Below, piece after piece: positions 1-10,206 of a stretch of DNA of 64,000 nt; the first letter of the stretch is position 1; the number at the start of each line of letters is the position of its first letter. Source of the stretch: Imbricaverruca yamaguchii. Its lineage: Eukaryota > Arthropoda > Thecostraca > Neoverrucidae. A program made the translations under genes and the position numbers. The stretch lies in assembly GCA_034440575.1 (NCBI GenBank), contig JAOTOL010000908.1, forward strand, positions 33,501 through 97,500, written 5' to 3'. The notes beneath the pieces are model-generated. The model saw only the letters and a program-made list of their open reading frames with translations, did no database searches and had not been told where the DNA came from.

Positions 1-390
1 CGTAAAGCAAGTGTACGTACGCAAATGTACGTAAGCAATGCACGTAAGCGCAGATGTGCGTATGGCTATTGTACGTAAGCGCAAATGTATGTATGGCAAA
101 TGTACATATGCGCAAATGTACGTAAGCGCAAATTTACGTATGCGCAAATGCACGTAAGCGCAAATGTACATAAGCGCAAAGTACGTGTGTACAAATGTAC
201 GTAAGCGCAAATGTACGTAAGGGCAAATGTACGTATGCGCAAATGTATGCAAGCGCAAATGCATGTATGCGCAGAAGTACGCATGGCATATGCACCTAAC
301 CAAATGTGCTTCAACACAAAGGCACGTAAGCCTAAATGTACGTACATTGGCTCATACGTACATTTGCTTATGTGCATTTGTCCTATTTAT
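1..390. repeat. TACGTA minisatellite array, copy 1
   Basis: Degenerate tandem array of a ~16-bp unit close to ACGTAAGCGCAAATGT, with TACGTA at its centre. Positions 1-281 match 63581-63861 with one visible mismatch (position 31). From about 281 to 345 there is a non-repetitive spacer (gcatggcatatgcacctaac and onward) that is also found, reverse complemented, at about 42195-42280, so the array has an ordered internal structure. The array runs directly into the (AT)n tract. Long open frames here arise because the unit has few stops; they are not genes. Confidence 0.9.
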
Positions 391-612
<222 letters not shown>

Positions 613-801
613 GTTGTCCTCGGAACTCTCATCCCATGCCGCAGACAGCTATCACACCAACCTGGAAAAACGTGTTGAGACCAACGTTTGCAAGATTCTC
701 GGAGTCCGAGGCATTTGCTTGTGTGCATTTGTTCTATAATCTCTATATACATATATGTACATACATATGTATATATGTATGTATATATTTATGTATATAT
801 A

Positions 802-882
<81 letters not shown>

Positions 883-985
883 GTTGTCCTCAGAACTTTC
901 ATACCATGCCGCGGACAGGCATCACACCAACCTGGAAAGACGTGTTGAGGCCAACGTTTGCAAGATTCTCGGAGTCCGAGGAGGA
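613..985. repeat. 100-bp module present twice with second (TA)n tract
   Basis: The module at 613-711 (starts gttgtcctcggaactctcat, ends ctcggagtccgagg) is repeated at 886-985 with about 90% identity by eye. Between them lie about 30 bp that match the edge of the TACGTA array (catttgttctataatctc), then a second (TA)n tract at 806-880. This reads as a tandem duplication of [array edge, (TA)n, module] in which the array has been almost wholly lost from the second copy. Confidence 0.8.
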
Positions 986-1597
986 TCCGCCAGCATCCGA
1001 ACAATAATTGCGAGCAACCCAGTCACCTGTGGTGCCATCACCAAGATCAGCTGCACCATCACCACCTAGTCCGGAGCCGCGAGACCGACAGTCCGGAATA
1101 CTGACTGCACCGATTGCGCGGCAGACGCGTTATGTGCGCGACACCAAGATGGCTGACTTCCATTACTGCTGCTAGATGACCCAGGAGGCTACTAGTGTCT
1201 TGGTGTACGGGCGCGTGACGTGTCGCACATCGAACATAGCGCGAATGAAGTAATGTGAAGAAACGTAAAGGAGTAAGGTGTGACTAGTTTTGTCTTCATG
1301 TATTCAGCTTCTCGCGAGTGAAGCTATATCCGCGTGAATTGTAGCTCTAATGTGCTGCGGCATTGCGCTTGTTTTCGCGGATTAGATTGGCGCGTACCCG
1401 CATCTTCCGGAAGCAATATTTTTCGGATGGGCAAGGATATACCGTCGGGGTCTAATTAGTAGCTGTGACGACTCTCCATCGCCGCGCTTACCTACCTGTT
1501 CGTCAATCTCGGTTACAGGCTGTTCTGGAACGAGCAAGTAACCGTCAGTGTACATGTGGTGGTCATGATCAGATTCTAACTGGCTATGCACGTTTTC

Positions 1598-1610
<13 letters not shown>
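970..1610 (+). repeat. Core of composite repeat family, copy 1
   Basis: About 640 bp of non-repetitive sequence whose reverse complement occurs at 41283-41912 with high identity, including the stretch gcgagcaacccagtcacctg and the end at ggttttcaaggg-like sequence directly before (TA)n. Both copies are bounded on both sides by (TA)n, (CA)n or (TG)n tracts, so the microsatellites belong to the dispersed unit. I see no convincing protein in it. Class is unknown; a Helitron-like non-autonomous element carrying microsatellites is one possibility. Confidence 0.75.
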
Positions 1611-1900
<290 letters not shown>

Positions 1901-3110
1901 AGAAACACAGGAAAATTTAGACAGCATTCCAGAAGGCTGCAAGGAGCACGATGTCGTAGTGGGGAAGACAGTTACTCCCACAGAACATGCGCTTTAGTGC
2001 ATGCCATGATTGTCGCTTTGTGCCACTGGCCCTCTGAATCATTGATTCGGTTGCATCAGTCATTGATTTGCCCCCACACCCCGCCCTCCTGTCCCTGCGA
2101 GAGAAAAAAACAAGAGAATGAAGCTTTGCCATTGGCAAGCTTCACCTACAAATGGTTTCGGAGTAGCTTTGGCTATCAGAATGGAAATTTATAGTATAGT
2201 ATTTATAATAGTGATAGGGTCGCAACTTGGGCGGTCTTGCATGCATGTGCCTTGTCTTTCAACTGGGCGCACATAGCATTGTTTGTTAGCATAGCATTGT
2301 GTGTCGGACAATGCTACTATTGTTTTGTATTGAGCGTCGGAAAATCCTATTCGGGCTTAGTGGTCAAGTTATGCTCTAATTGTGAATAGAAAACACGCTT
2401 CCACGTGGCCCGATTACCTTTTGTGCCTAATTAGCATACTTGCATGCCGCTATATCAATAGCCATAATGATTGAAATCAATGTTGCATCGCAAGACGCTT
2501 AGTTCATGTCAGGTGTCGCATTTAGTAAGTACATATTGCATTACTATCCACTCCATGTATTTTACTTTCAATGGGAAACCAATGATCCTTGCTCGTGATG
2601 TGCCAACAGGTCGTCTTCCTTGGAGTCGTCTTCCTTGGAAGTCAACGAACATTTACGCATTTATGATCACTAGCTTGCTACGAAATACGTCGCATGATCC
2701 ACTAGATCGTCCCATGTGAGCGATGTCCTAACACGCTGTCGTACATTAAAAGAACTTCCCATGACGCGAACAGAGAGCCGCCTACCCCCAGCATCCAGCT
2801 GGCCACCCACGAGTCAGCAAACTGACGCGTTACCAGCTGCGCTAACCACACCACGCGCTTCGCGCCGCTTAAGTTAAATAGTGTCGATGGACATGGCATT
2901 GGTCTGAATAACACCACTTTACACAATAACTAAAACGTTCATGTAAGTGACTACCATGATTATCGAAATACCATGAAACAAGCTTTCATATGGCGTATAA
3001 TTTATGTCGTATACTTGCTAATCAGGAGCGTACGCGGGAATGTACCATTTCCTGCTGCCGTGATAGCCTGAAAAATAAAAAACTGAAAACTGAAGAAAAA
3101 AAAACTGAAA
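1901..3110. other. No gene recognised
   Basis: Mixed-composition sequence without a supported coding region. The only structure noted is the tRNA-like stretch near 2762-2870, listed separately. Confidence 0.6.
2762..2870 (-). repeat. tRNA-like (SINE-like) fragment, A box only
   Basis: The reverse strand reads TAGCGCAGCTGG at 2844-2833, which fits the RNA polymerase III A-box consensus (TRGCNNAGYNGG), within a tRNA-like context (gtggtgtggttagcgcagct). I cannot find a convincing B box or a full cloverleaf, so this is more likely a decayed tRNA-derived SINE than a working tRNA. Confidence 0.35.
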
Positions 3111-3760
3111 AATATCGTGCGTTTCATGAATATCCAGCCACATCAGATCCCCATGAGGTACCACTGTGACCTGCCGCTTCCATGATCTCAGATCACCATG
3201 AGCTGTCAATGTCACCTGCCGTTTCCGTGACCTCATATCACCAAGTGTCATTCTGTTCCTACAATCTAGATCCTGCTACATTCAAAAGTGATGACGTATA
3301 ACTTTCACCGGCAATACATAGCCTCAAGTGACCACGAAGTGCCACTGACCTGCCGTACCTCTAACCTACCTAGGTAGTCACGTAGTGTCCCTGAGATCAG
3401 CAGTACCTGTGGCATTAGATCGCCACGAACTGCGCCGCTGTGGCCTGCCGCACCTGTTGCCTGCCGTTTCCGTGATCTCAGATCACCAATATTTTTGTAT
3501 TGGGTGATTCACGGTACGCTTTGTACACATTCGCGGGTAATGACGTCACCTACACTACTTAGCCGTCGGCGCGCGGCATTGTGGAATTTCCTCAGCGGCG
3601 GTGTGAGTGCTGAACATGGGATGTTTCGTACCCGGAGCTCAATACCTTAACATCTCATACAACTACGCCCTTCAGATAACCATGAGGTGCCACTGTGACC
3701 TGCCGCTTCCGTGACCTCATATCACCATGATGTGCCACTGTCACCTGCCGTTTACACCGC
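3110..3760 (+). repeat. Degenerate 45-bp acceptor/start array upstream of gene copy A
   Basis: Repeats such as gatctcagatcaccatgagc and cctgccgtttccgtgacctc occur at 3138-3250, 3460-3490 and 3675-3755. They match the array in the first intron of copies B and D, so this is the remnant of copy A's first intron. No TATA box or first exon like those of B and D is seen upstream. Confidence 0.75.
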
Positions 3761-5362
3761 CTCGGGCCAGGCCAACGCCCAAGTCTTGGCGGCAAGTCAG
3801 CAAGGGCTATTCGGCGGCTCCCGTGTTACCTCCGTGAACTCAAATGCTGGGGTGAGTAGTCCTATACATTTCTTGTTAGATGACATTAGCTGAGGTAGCC
3901 GTCGTTGCCTGTTCTCAGCTGTGCTTTACCTAATACTTGAATCCTATAGGGTATTCCATCCCAATTGTTGATCAGCTCGTATGCACTGTCGTCATGATGC
4001 TACATATTTCGTGCGTCGCTATGTTATGTAAGGTGCATATATCGGTGCATATGAGGTGCATCGAGAAGGGCCATACATATTTGTTCGCCCCCAAAAATAA
4101 AAATTTCATCTTTAATCGATTCTTTTTTTAGTTGTCAAATTCTCTTTAATTCTCCTGTTCTATTGGGTGGAGCAGATTGAGAAACGTTGTTCGAACTCAA
4201 CTTTCCCTCATCAAAAAATGTTTACATTAGCCAGGATCTTCGATTTTAACTGCAATTGGCAAACATGCAAAATTTGTACGTTGTCGAAAACGGAAAAACG
4301 GGAAAGACATTCCTCTCGTACGTTTTGTTCCATCCCTAAAGATAAGCAAACGCTGAAAGTTTCATTAGAATATCTATATCCGTTAAAGCGTGGCGACTGG
4401 TTGAACTTTTTTGGAGGTGACATCACTTGACCTTGACCAACTCGTTGACCCTAGATGAACCGACTTCAGAATTTTGATGCAGCATGCCAAATTGATGTGG
4501 AAAATGGTATGCCAAATTGTTATGCGCTGCCGCGCGCCGTTCGTTCACTATACGCGAAAAAAAACCTCAGGGGGGCGCGGTTGAAGACCCCACCGAGACG
4601 GGACGGGTTAGTTCGTATGCAATGTCGTCATGGAGCTCCATATGCCATGTATCGTTATATTATGGAAGGTGCATATATTGTAACTCGTGTAACAATATAC
4701 CTCTTGGCTTTTTCCCCAGCAATTAAACTCGTTGTCTAACTATGAGTTTTATTTTAGCGAATAATTGACAAGTAGTATTAGTGAAGCAGACTCCGGGTTT
4801 TCTGTTTGGAAAATATCTCAGTATATTTGTTCATATTTACTGCCCTCTTCCGTACATATGAAGCATGCCAGAGGCAAAAAGCTGCTAGGGTTTGCATTGC
4901 CTCCGTCTCCAGATGCTTCGGCAAAGTTGACTGTCGGTTTGACGTATCTTTATGCGTTTGAAAGTCATGTTCGTTGTCTGACGTCGTGTGGTGTAATGTG
5001 GTCCTAGTCATAGATGTTGATTTCTGAAAATTATTTGTGGGGAACACGAAATGCATGATGGTAATGTGGATGTTCAAATGGATTATGCGCACACCCCACA
5101 TGGTCCAATAATAAAAGTTCTAATTATTTTGAGTGGGAAAGCCAACATTGAGGTGGTGCTCGCCCCCAAAGGCATACAAAGCAACTCCCACGGTCACAGT
5201 CTGACATCATCTGTTGTGCAGGGCTCGGCCTTTAACGGTGGCTCCAGCTTCAACTCGGCCTCGGCTCAGAAATCATCAAGCAACGGCCCCTTCGGCAACT
5301 TCAACAACGCCAACACCAACGCCAATTCGGTGCAGAACACTCAGCCAGGTTTCCTAGTATAA
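3757..5362 (+). pseudogene. Secreted low-complexity protein gene, copy A (broken)
   Basis: Fourth member of the family, best described from copy B. Only the 3' part of the signal-peptide exon remains (about 3757-3851): the frame begins at the ASGQANAQV segment and ends at an intact donor, GGG|GTGAGT. The start codon and signal peptide are gone, and the exon is fused directly to a unit of the 45-bp array, so the deletion endpoint lies in that array. The last exon is intact (5222-5362, 46 codons plus stop, ending GFLV), with its acceptor tgttgtgcag|ggc. The intron between them has grown from about 305 to 1370 nt because of an inserted repeat. Charged residues absent from B and D have appeared (an Arg in the first fragment and a Lys in the last exon). 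No promoter is seen. A secreted product cannot be made from this copy. Confidence 0.75.
3974..4680 (+). mobile_element. Dispersed repeat inserted in intron of copy A
   Basis: Sequence at about 4130-4610 matches 59820-60260 (same orientation) and, in part, the reverse complement of 54720-55085; a shared landmark is cttgaccttgaccaactcgt at 4428 (cttgaccttgactaactcg in the right-hand copy). The insert is flanked by two similar stretches of about 68 bp (3974-4041 and 4610-4678, both reading roughly tcgtatgca.tgtcgtcatg to ggtgcatata), like a long diverged duplication. In the 59.6-kb copy the same sequence leads into a reverse-transcriptase remnant, so it may be an internal fragment of a non-LTR element. 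Confidence 0.6.
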
Positions 5363-6175
5363 ACTCAGTACAACTGTTGGAGATTTGCTACAGGGACTCG
5401 GCTACGTGTTCAGGAACTCAACTGCAGTTCTCTTTCGACTTTATGGCTGTCTCTCTCTATCCTGTTCCTTGCATTGCGAAAATTGAATGAAGAAAACTGT
5501 TGTTATTCCAAAACAACAATGTCAGACTTCAGGAGCATTTTGATGTCAGCCGAATGAGTGTTTCATTATGTGGGAGGACATTACGCGTTTCACAGGCATT
5601 ATTCATCAGATATCTGTGAATTAATAAATGCCGTCCAATACCAAAGCAGATGTCGGAAAAACAAAATCAAGTCCAGCCGATGGTTCTAAAAAGTAGCTAT
5701 TGCTATTTTGTATTCCAGTGAAGGCTCACATATCGAGACCTCATCATTTGGAACATTGACAGAGTGTACGACACGATCATAATTTTGACAGACGAGCAAT
5801 GCACCCATATGCGGTGTACATGCAATGGACCGAGTAAACTGCGCTGCCTCCCAATACGTCTAGTCGACAATTTGCACTCACATAACATAATATTTCAACA
5901 AGCATGCAATCGGAACGGGAAAGTCAACACAATTAGTATAAAAGGAAACCTTCACAGACAATGCTCGATTTATTTAGACATGCAACAGTCTCCAGATTGT
6001 TTCATTTGAACATATTTTTCCTGCTCTGTTTGTTTGGGCAAAATTTCGAATAAATTCTATACCGTGATATTTGCCTCCTTAGTTTTCGCACGACACTGAG
6101 TGCACACTGGCGTGCATGGAACGTCAACCATCGCGTCCACTACCAGCAAGAACGTAGCATTGATTTCAATAAGCC
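5363..6175 (+). repeat. 3' flank of copy A, part of the gene duplication unit
   Basis: Contains a polyadenylation signal AATAAA at 5623-5628 and is similar, reverse complemented, to the 3' flanks of copies C (49130-49880) and D (55200-56010). It ends at the (CA)n/(TA)n tract that begins at 6180. No independent gene is seen. Confidence 0.75.
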
Positions 6176-6179
6176 GAGT

Positions 6180-6337
<158 letters not shown>

Positions 6338-6404
6338 TATGTATACGCGCGCGCATCGTTATACACAGAAAGTGATTCCTGTGTAAGTAGGCACATGGAG
6401 GCGT

Positions 6405-7650
6405 TGGTATGCTCAGGAGGCTGTACTGGTGTATATCGACGCGGCCATGAACGTTGGTATACTCAGGAGGCTGTACTGGTGTATATCGACGCGGCCGTGA
6501 ACGTTGGTATACTCAGGAGGCTGTACTGGTGTATATCGACGCGGCCGTGAACGTTGGTATGCTCAGGAGGCTGTACTGGTGTATATCGACGCGGCCGTGA
6601 ACGTTGGTATACTCAGGAGGCTGTACTGGTGTATATCGACGCGGCCGTGAACGGTGGTATACTCAGGAGGCTGTACTGGTGTATATCGACGCGGCCGTGA
6701 ACGTTGGTATACTTCAGGAGGCTGTACTGGTGTATATCGACGCGGCCGTGAACGTTGGTATACTCAGGAGGCTGTACTGGTGTATATCGACGCGGCCGTG
6801 AACGTTGGTATGCTCAGGAGGCTGTACTGGTGTATATCGACGCGGCCGTGAACGTTGGATACTCAGGAGGCTGTACTGGTGTATATCGACGCGGCCGTGA
6901 ACGGTGGTATACTCAGGAGGCTGTACTGGTGTATATCGACGCGGCCGTGAACGTTGGTATACTCAGGAGGCTGTACTGGTGTATATCGACGCGGCCGTGA
7001 ACGTTGGTATACTCAGGAGGCTGTACTGGTGTATATCGACGCGGCCGTGAACGTTGGTATACTCAGGAGGCTGTACTGGTGTATATCGACGCGGCCGTGA
7101 ACGTCAGTACAGGAGGCTGTACTGGTGTATATCGACGCGGCCGTGAACGTTGGTATGCTCAGGAGGCTGGACTGGTGTATATCGACGCGGCCGTGAACGT
7201 TGGGATGCTTAGGAGGCTGTACTGGTGTATATCGACGCGGCCGTGAACGTTGGTATACTCAGGAGGCTGTACTGGTGTATATCGACGCGGCCGTGAACGT
7301 TGGTATGCTCAGGAGGCTGTACTGGTGTATATCGACGCGGCCGTGAACGTTGGTATACTCAGGAGGCTGTACTGGTGTATATCGACGCGGCCGTGAACGT
7401 TGGTATACTCAGGAGGCTGTACTGGTGTATATCGACGCGGCCGTGAACGTTGGTATGCTCAGGAGGCTGTTCTGGTGTATATCGACGCGGCCGTGAACGT
7501 TGGTATACTCAGGAGGCTGTATTGGTGTATATCGATGCGGCCGTGAACGTTGGGATGCTCAGGAGGCTGTACTGGTGTATATCGACGCGGCCGTGAACGT
7601 TGGTATACTCAGGAGGCTGTACTGGTGTATATCGACGCGGCCGTGAACGA
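6405..7650. repeat. 50-bp satellite, about 25 copies
   Basis: Head-to-tail 50-bp unit (ggaggctgtactggtgtata then tcgacgcggccgtgaacgtt then ggtatactca). Copies are highly uniform; the main variants are tatactca/tatgctca and acgttgg/acggtgg, with a few one-base or short indels (near 6711, 6857, 7103 and 7201). Because 50 is not a multiple of three, several overlapping open frames appear; none is a credible gene. Confidence 0.97.
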
Positions 7651-7779
7651 TGCATGCGTCGATTTACAGAGAAGCAAAATGTCTGCGTACGCACGCGTGC
7701 GTACACAGGCACGCGCGGTGTAACTACGCCTATGTACGCGTGACATAATACTCTAAAATATTATAATGGCTATATTCAC

Positions 7780-9595
7780 AGGGGATTATGTACATGCGGC
7801 AGGGGCTTTAATTTATGAAACTGGAAATTATTGGGGGAGGAATGGGATGCAGGCAATGCATGAGCCCAAATGGATCGTGGGCTCCTCCATTTCCTCCATG
7901 TCATGCCACCCCCATGGGTGTAACCACTATTTGTAATTTCTGAAAAGTGGCGATTTGGCCGAGTCGTATGTGTATTGTCTTCGGCATTCAGCGTCGGGGT
8001 TGTCATCATTCGAATCATTTCCGACATATGATGGCACTGAACACGCTGGAATGAACTACATGGGTCTAACTTTCCCACTATAACGCTCAAGGTTCAACAC
8101 AAACCGGTATATTCGGTAGCCTCTTTTTTCGTTTTCACCCAAACCTGCATAACTCTGGTGAAGTATCCTGTTGTGAACCATCCTGCAACATTGAGAATGG
8201 GTACATGTCAAGGTCAAATTTCGAGTTCAAAGGTCAAAGGTAAGATTAGTTCAAAGATTGGCTTCGTTTATTCGATGGCGATATTAAAGCGATATCGATC
8301 GAATGCGAGTTTCGGTTCCTACGCCTGCTATTTCCATCAAATGGGCGTCATTGGACGTGTCGTGCTCTGGAGTATCAGAAGGCTAAACAATCGAATTATT
8401 TGTCACCGACAAATGCCAATTGATCCATTGGTCACCATGTTTTTCGTTTTCTCTCACACCTATCCAAAATTCTCCTGTCCTGTCTCTTGTTTCCTGTCCA
8501 CCATTTCCTGTCATCAAGCAATAATCAATGGTTGACACTTGAGTAACATCTCAAACCTGGATATGTCAAGGTGAAATGTTTGATTCAGCTCTTCCATACC
8601 ATCGCATTTCATCGCTATGGTTTCAACTTGAAGAAAATGTAGGCCAATCGTGTTGTATCATTCGTTCTGTCTTGTTCTACAGGATCAGATAATTCCTATT
8701 TCGAAATAATCTCGATGGATCAAAGTTCTACCTGATTTGTCCTGTCACCTCATTTTTTTCTGTGGTTTTGCCCGAGGTTACCCAGATCCACTATCAAGCA
8801 ACAGCCCGTCGTGAACCCTCCAGTAATATTTTTAAACCGGGATGTGTCAATGTCAAACCCCAACATCAAGAACGATGACTAGGTAAACTTGTTCGAAGTC
8901 CTCGCGCCTGGTCGCTATGTCTTCAATGTTATCAAGTGGAGTCATTAGACGTACCGTGTGGATACTCTAGCAAACTGTTAAGAAATCACACTCATTTTCA
9001 AAGTCAATGGTCCAATCATCATTCTCCATTCTTCGTTTTCTTCCAAAGCGACCCATGCTCGTCATCAAGAGAATGCCCTTGGGCGATCCTCGAGTAACAT
9101 TTAAACCGGGGACATGTCAGATCAACCTGGAATGTCAAAGTTTAGTTTAATTTTCAGCGTCCTCGCATTTTCTGCCTATGGCTTCAATTTGCATTATGTG
9201 GGTATCCCTTGCCGTGGCTTGACGCACGGTGTCAGAATGTTGAGATATCGAAAGAATTTGAAAGGTGTGGATGGTCCGGCGTGTGCACAATGATTGAGTG
9301 CAATCTGAAAAAGGAGAGGCAAGTTTGTTTGCAGCCGTTATGACTGCAAGCACTCATTTCCTTTATGACTAACCGCTCCCCAAGAAGTCCATGATAACTT
9401 GATGACAACATGCATATATATATATATATCTGTATGTTTATATTCACATACATATGTATATATATACTTTTAATGCGAACTGATTAACGACTAGATACCA
9501 TGACGCTTTGTCATCTATACAGCTGATGTTCCTCTAAACTACAATAGCTAACTCGACTACACATCCAAATGCATTTCTTGACTATGTCCAGAGAG
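7780..9595 (+). mobile_element. Composite dispersed repeat family H, near-full copy 1
   Basis: Order: head (7780-7920), spacer (7960-8130), three to four diverged ~290-bp units (8130-9240), a conserved tail (about 9240-9410, with ctccccaagaagtcca at its right), a short (AT)n (9410-9430) and an end segment (9470-9595, with aatgcatttcttgactatgt). The same order is found at 45030-46030 (+, 5' truncated), 31460-28390 (-) and 48920-48040 (-). Units carry recurring TGACCT/AGGTCA motifs. No protein is encoded. Internal minisatellite plus microsatellite is reminiscent of Helitron-associated non-autonomous elements, but this is inference. Confidence 0.7.
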
Positions 9596-10206
9596 GAAGA
9601 AAACGGCGACACTGTCTCCCACTAAACTCCAAATGCACGATTTTTCTCCATTTTTTTTTTCATAGTGCCGCATTTTGTCATATACACCGGATGGACTCAC
9701 TCAAAGGTTGGAATCCACTACTCCGAGCCCTCCAATCTCGCTACATACATATTGCGATGTAACTGTTGTTCTGAACATGATACCTATAACTAAGCAAACG
9801 TTTCAGCAAAGCAGTCTCAATACACAGTTGATAGCAATCTGTTTATGTTTGAAATTGATCCATGGTGAAAACTGCATATAACAGTATATCAAGCTGGACT
9901 ATGAATAGCCGCTAAATTGGCATTACTTCGTACGACCTGCTGGGAATCACCGGCCAGTGAGCCAGGAATAGAATAACTACCTACTACCATCCGCTAACAA
10001 TAAAGCCGGGTTGAGTACAGCTCGCCCACCCCACACAAGCCACAGTACACTGGTGGGAGGGTTGCGAACCAGTGGGGAATTAACACAATATATATATGCA
10101 TGCCCAACAACGGTCAGGTACAGTACAACCCGGCACACACCACACAACTCACAGCTTCGGGCCAGTGAGCTACGTCACACAATGTCATTGGTCACTACTT
10201 AAGCAG
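9596..10206. other. No gene recognised
   Basis: Sequence between the composite repeat and the hAT-like transposase remnant. It may hold the 3' flank of the transposon, but I could not identify terminal inverted repeats or a target-site duplication here. Confidence 0.5.

Noticed and set aside
6604..7246. Overlapping frames in the 50-bp array
   Set aside because: Unit length is not a multiple of three, so frames rotate through the same DNA; no independent evidence of coding.
6405..7650. CRISPR-like regular repeats
   Set aside because: Contiguous tandem units without unique spacers, in a eukaryotic context; a satellite array.
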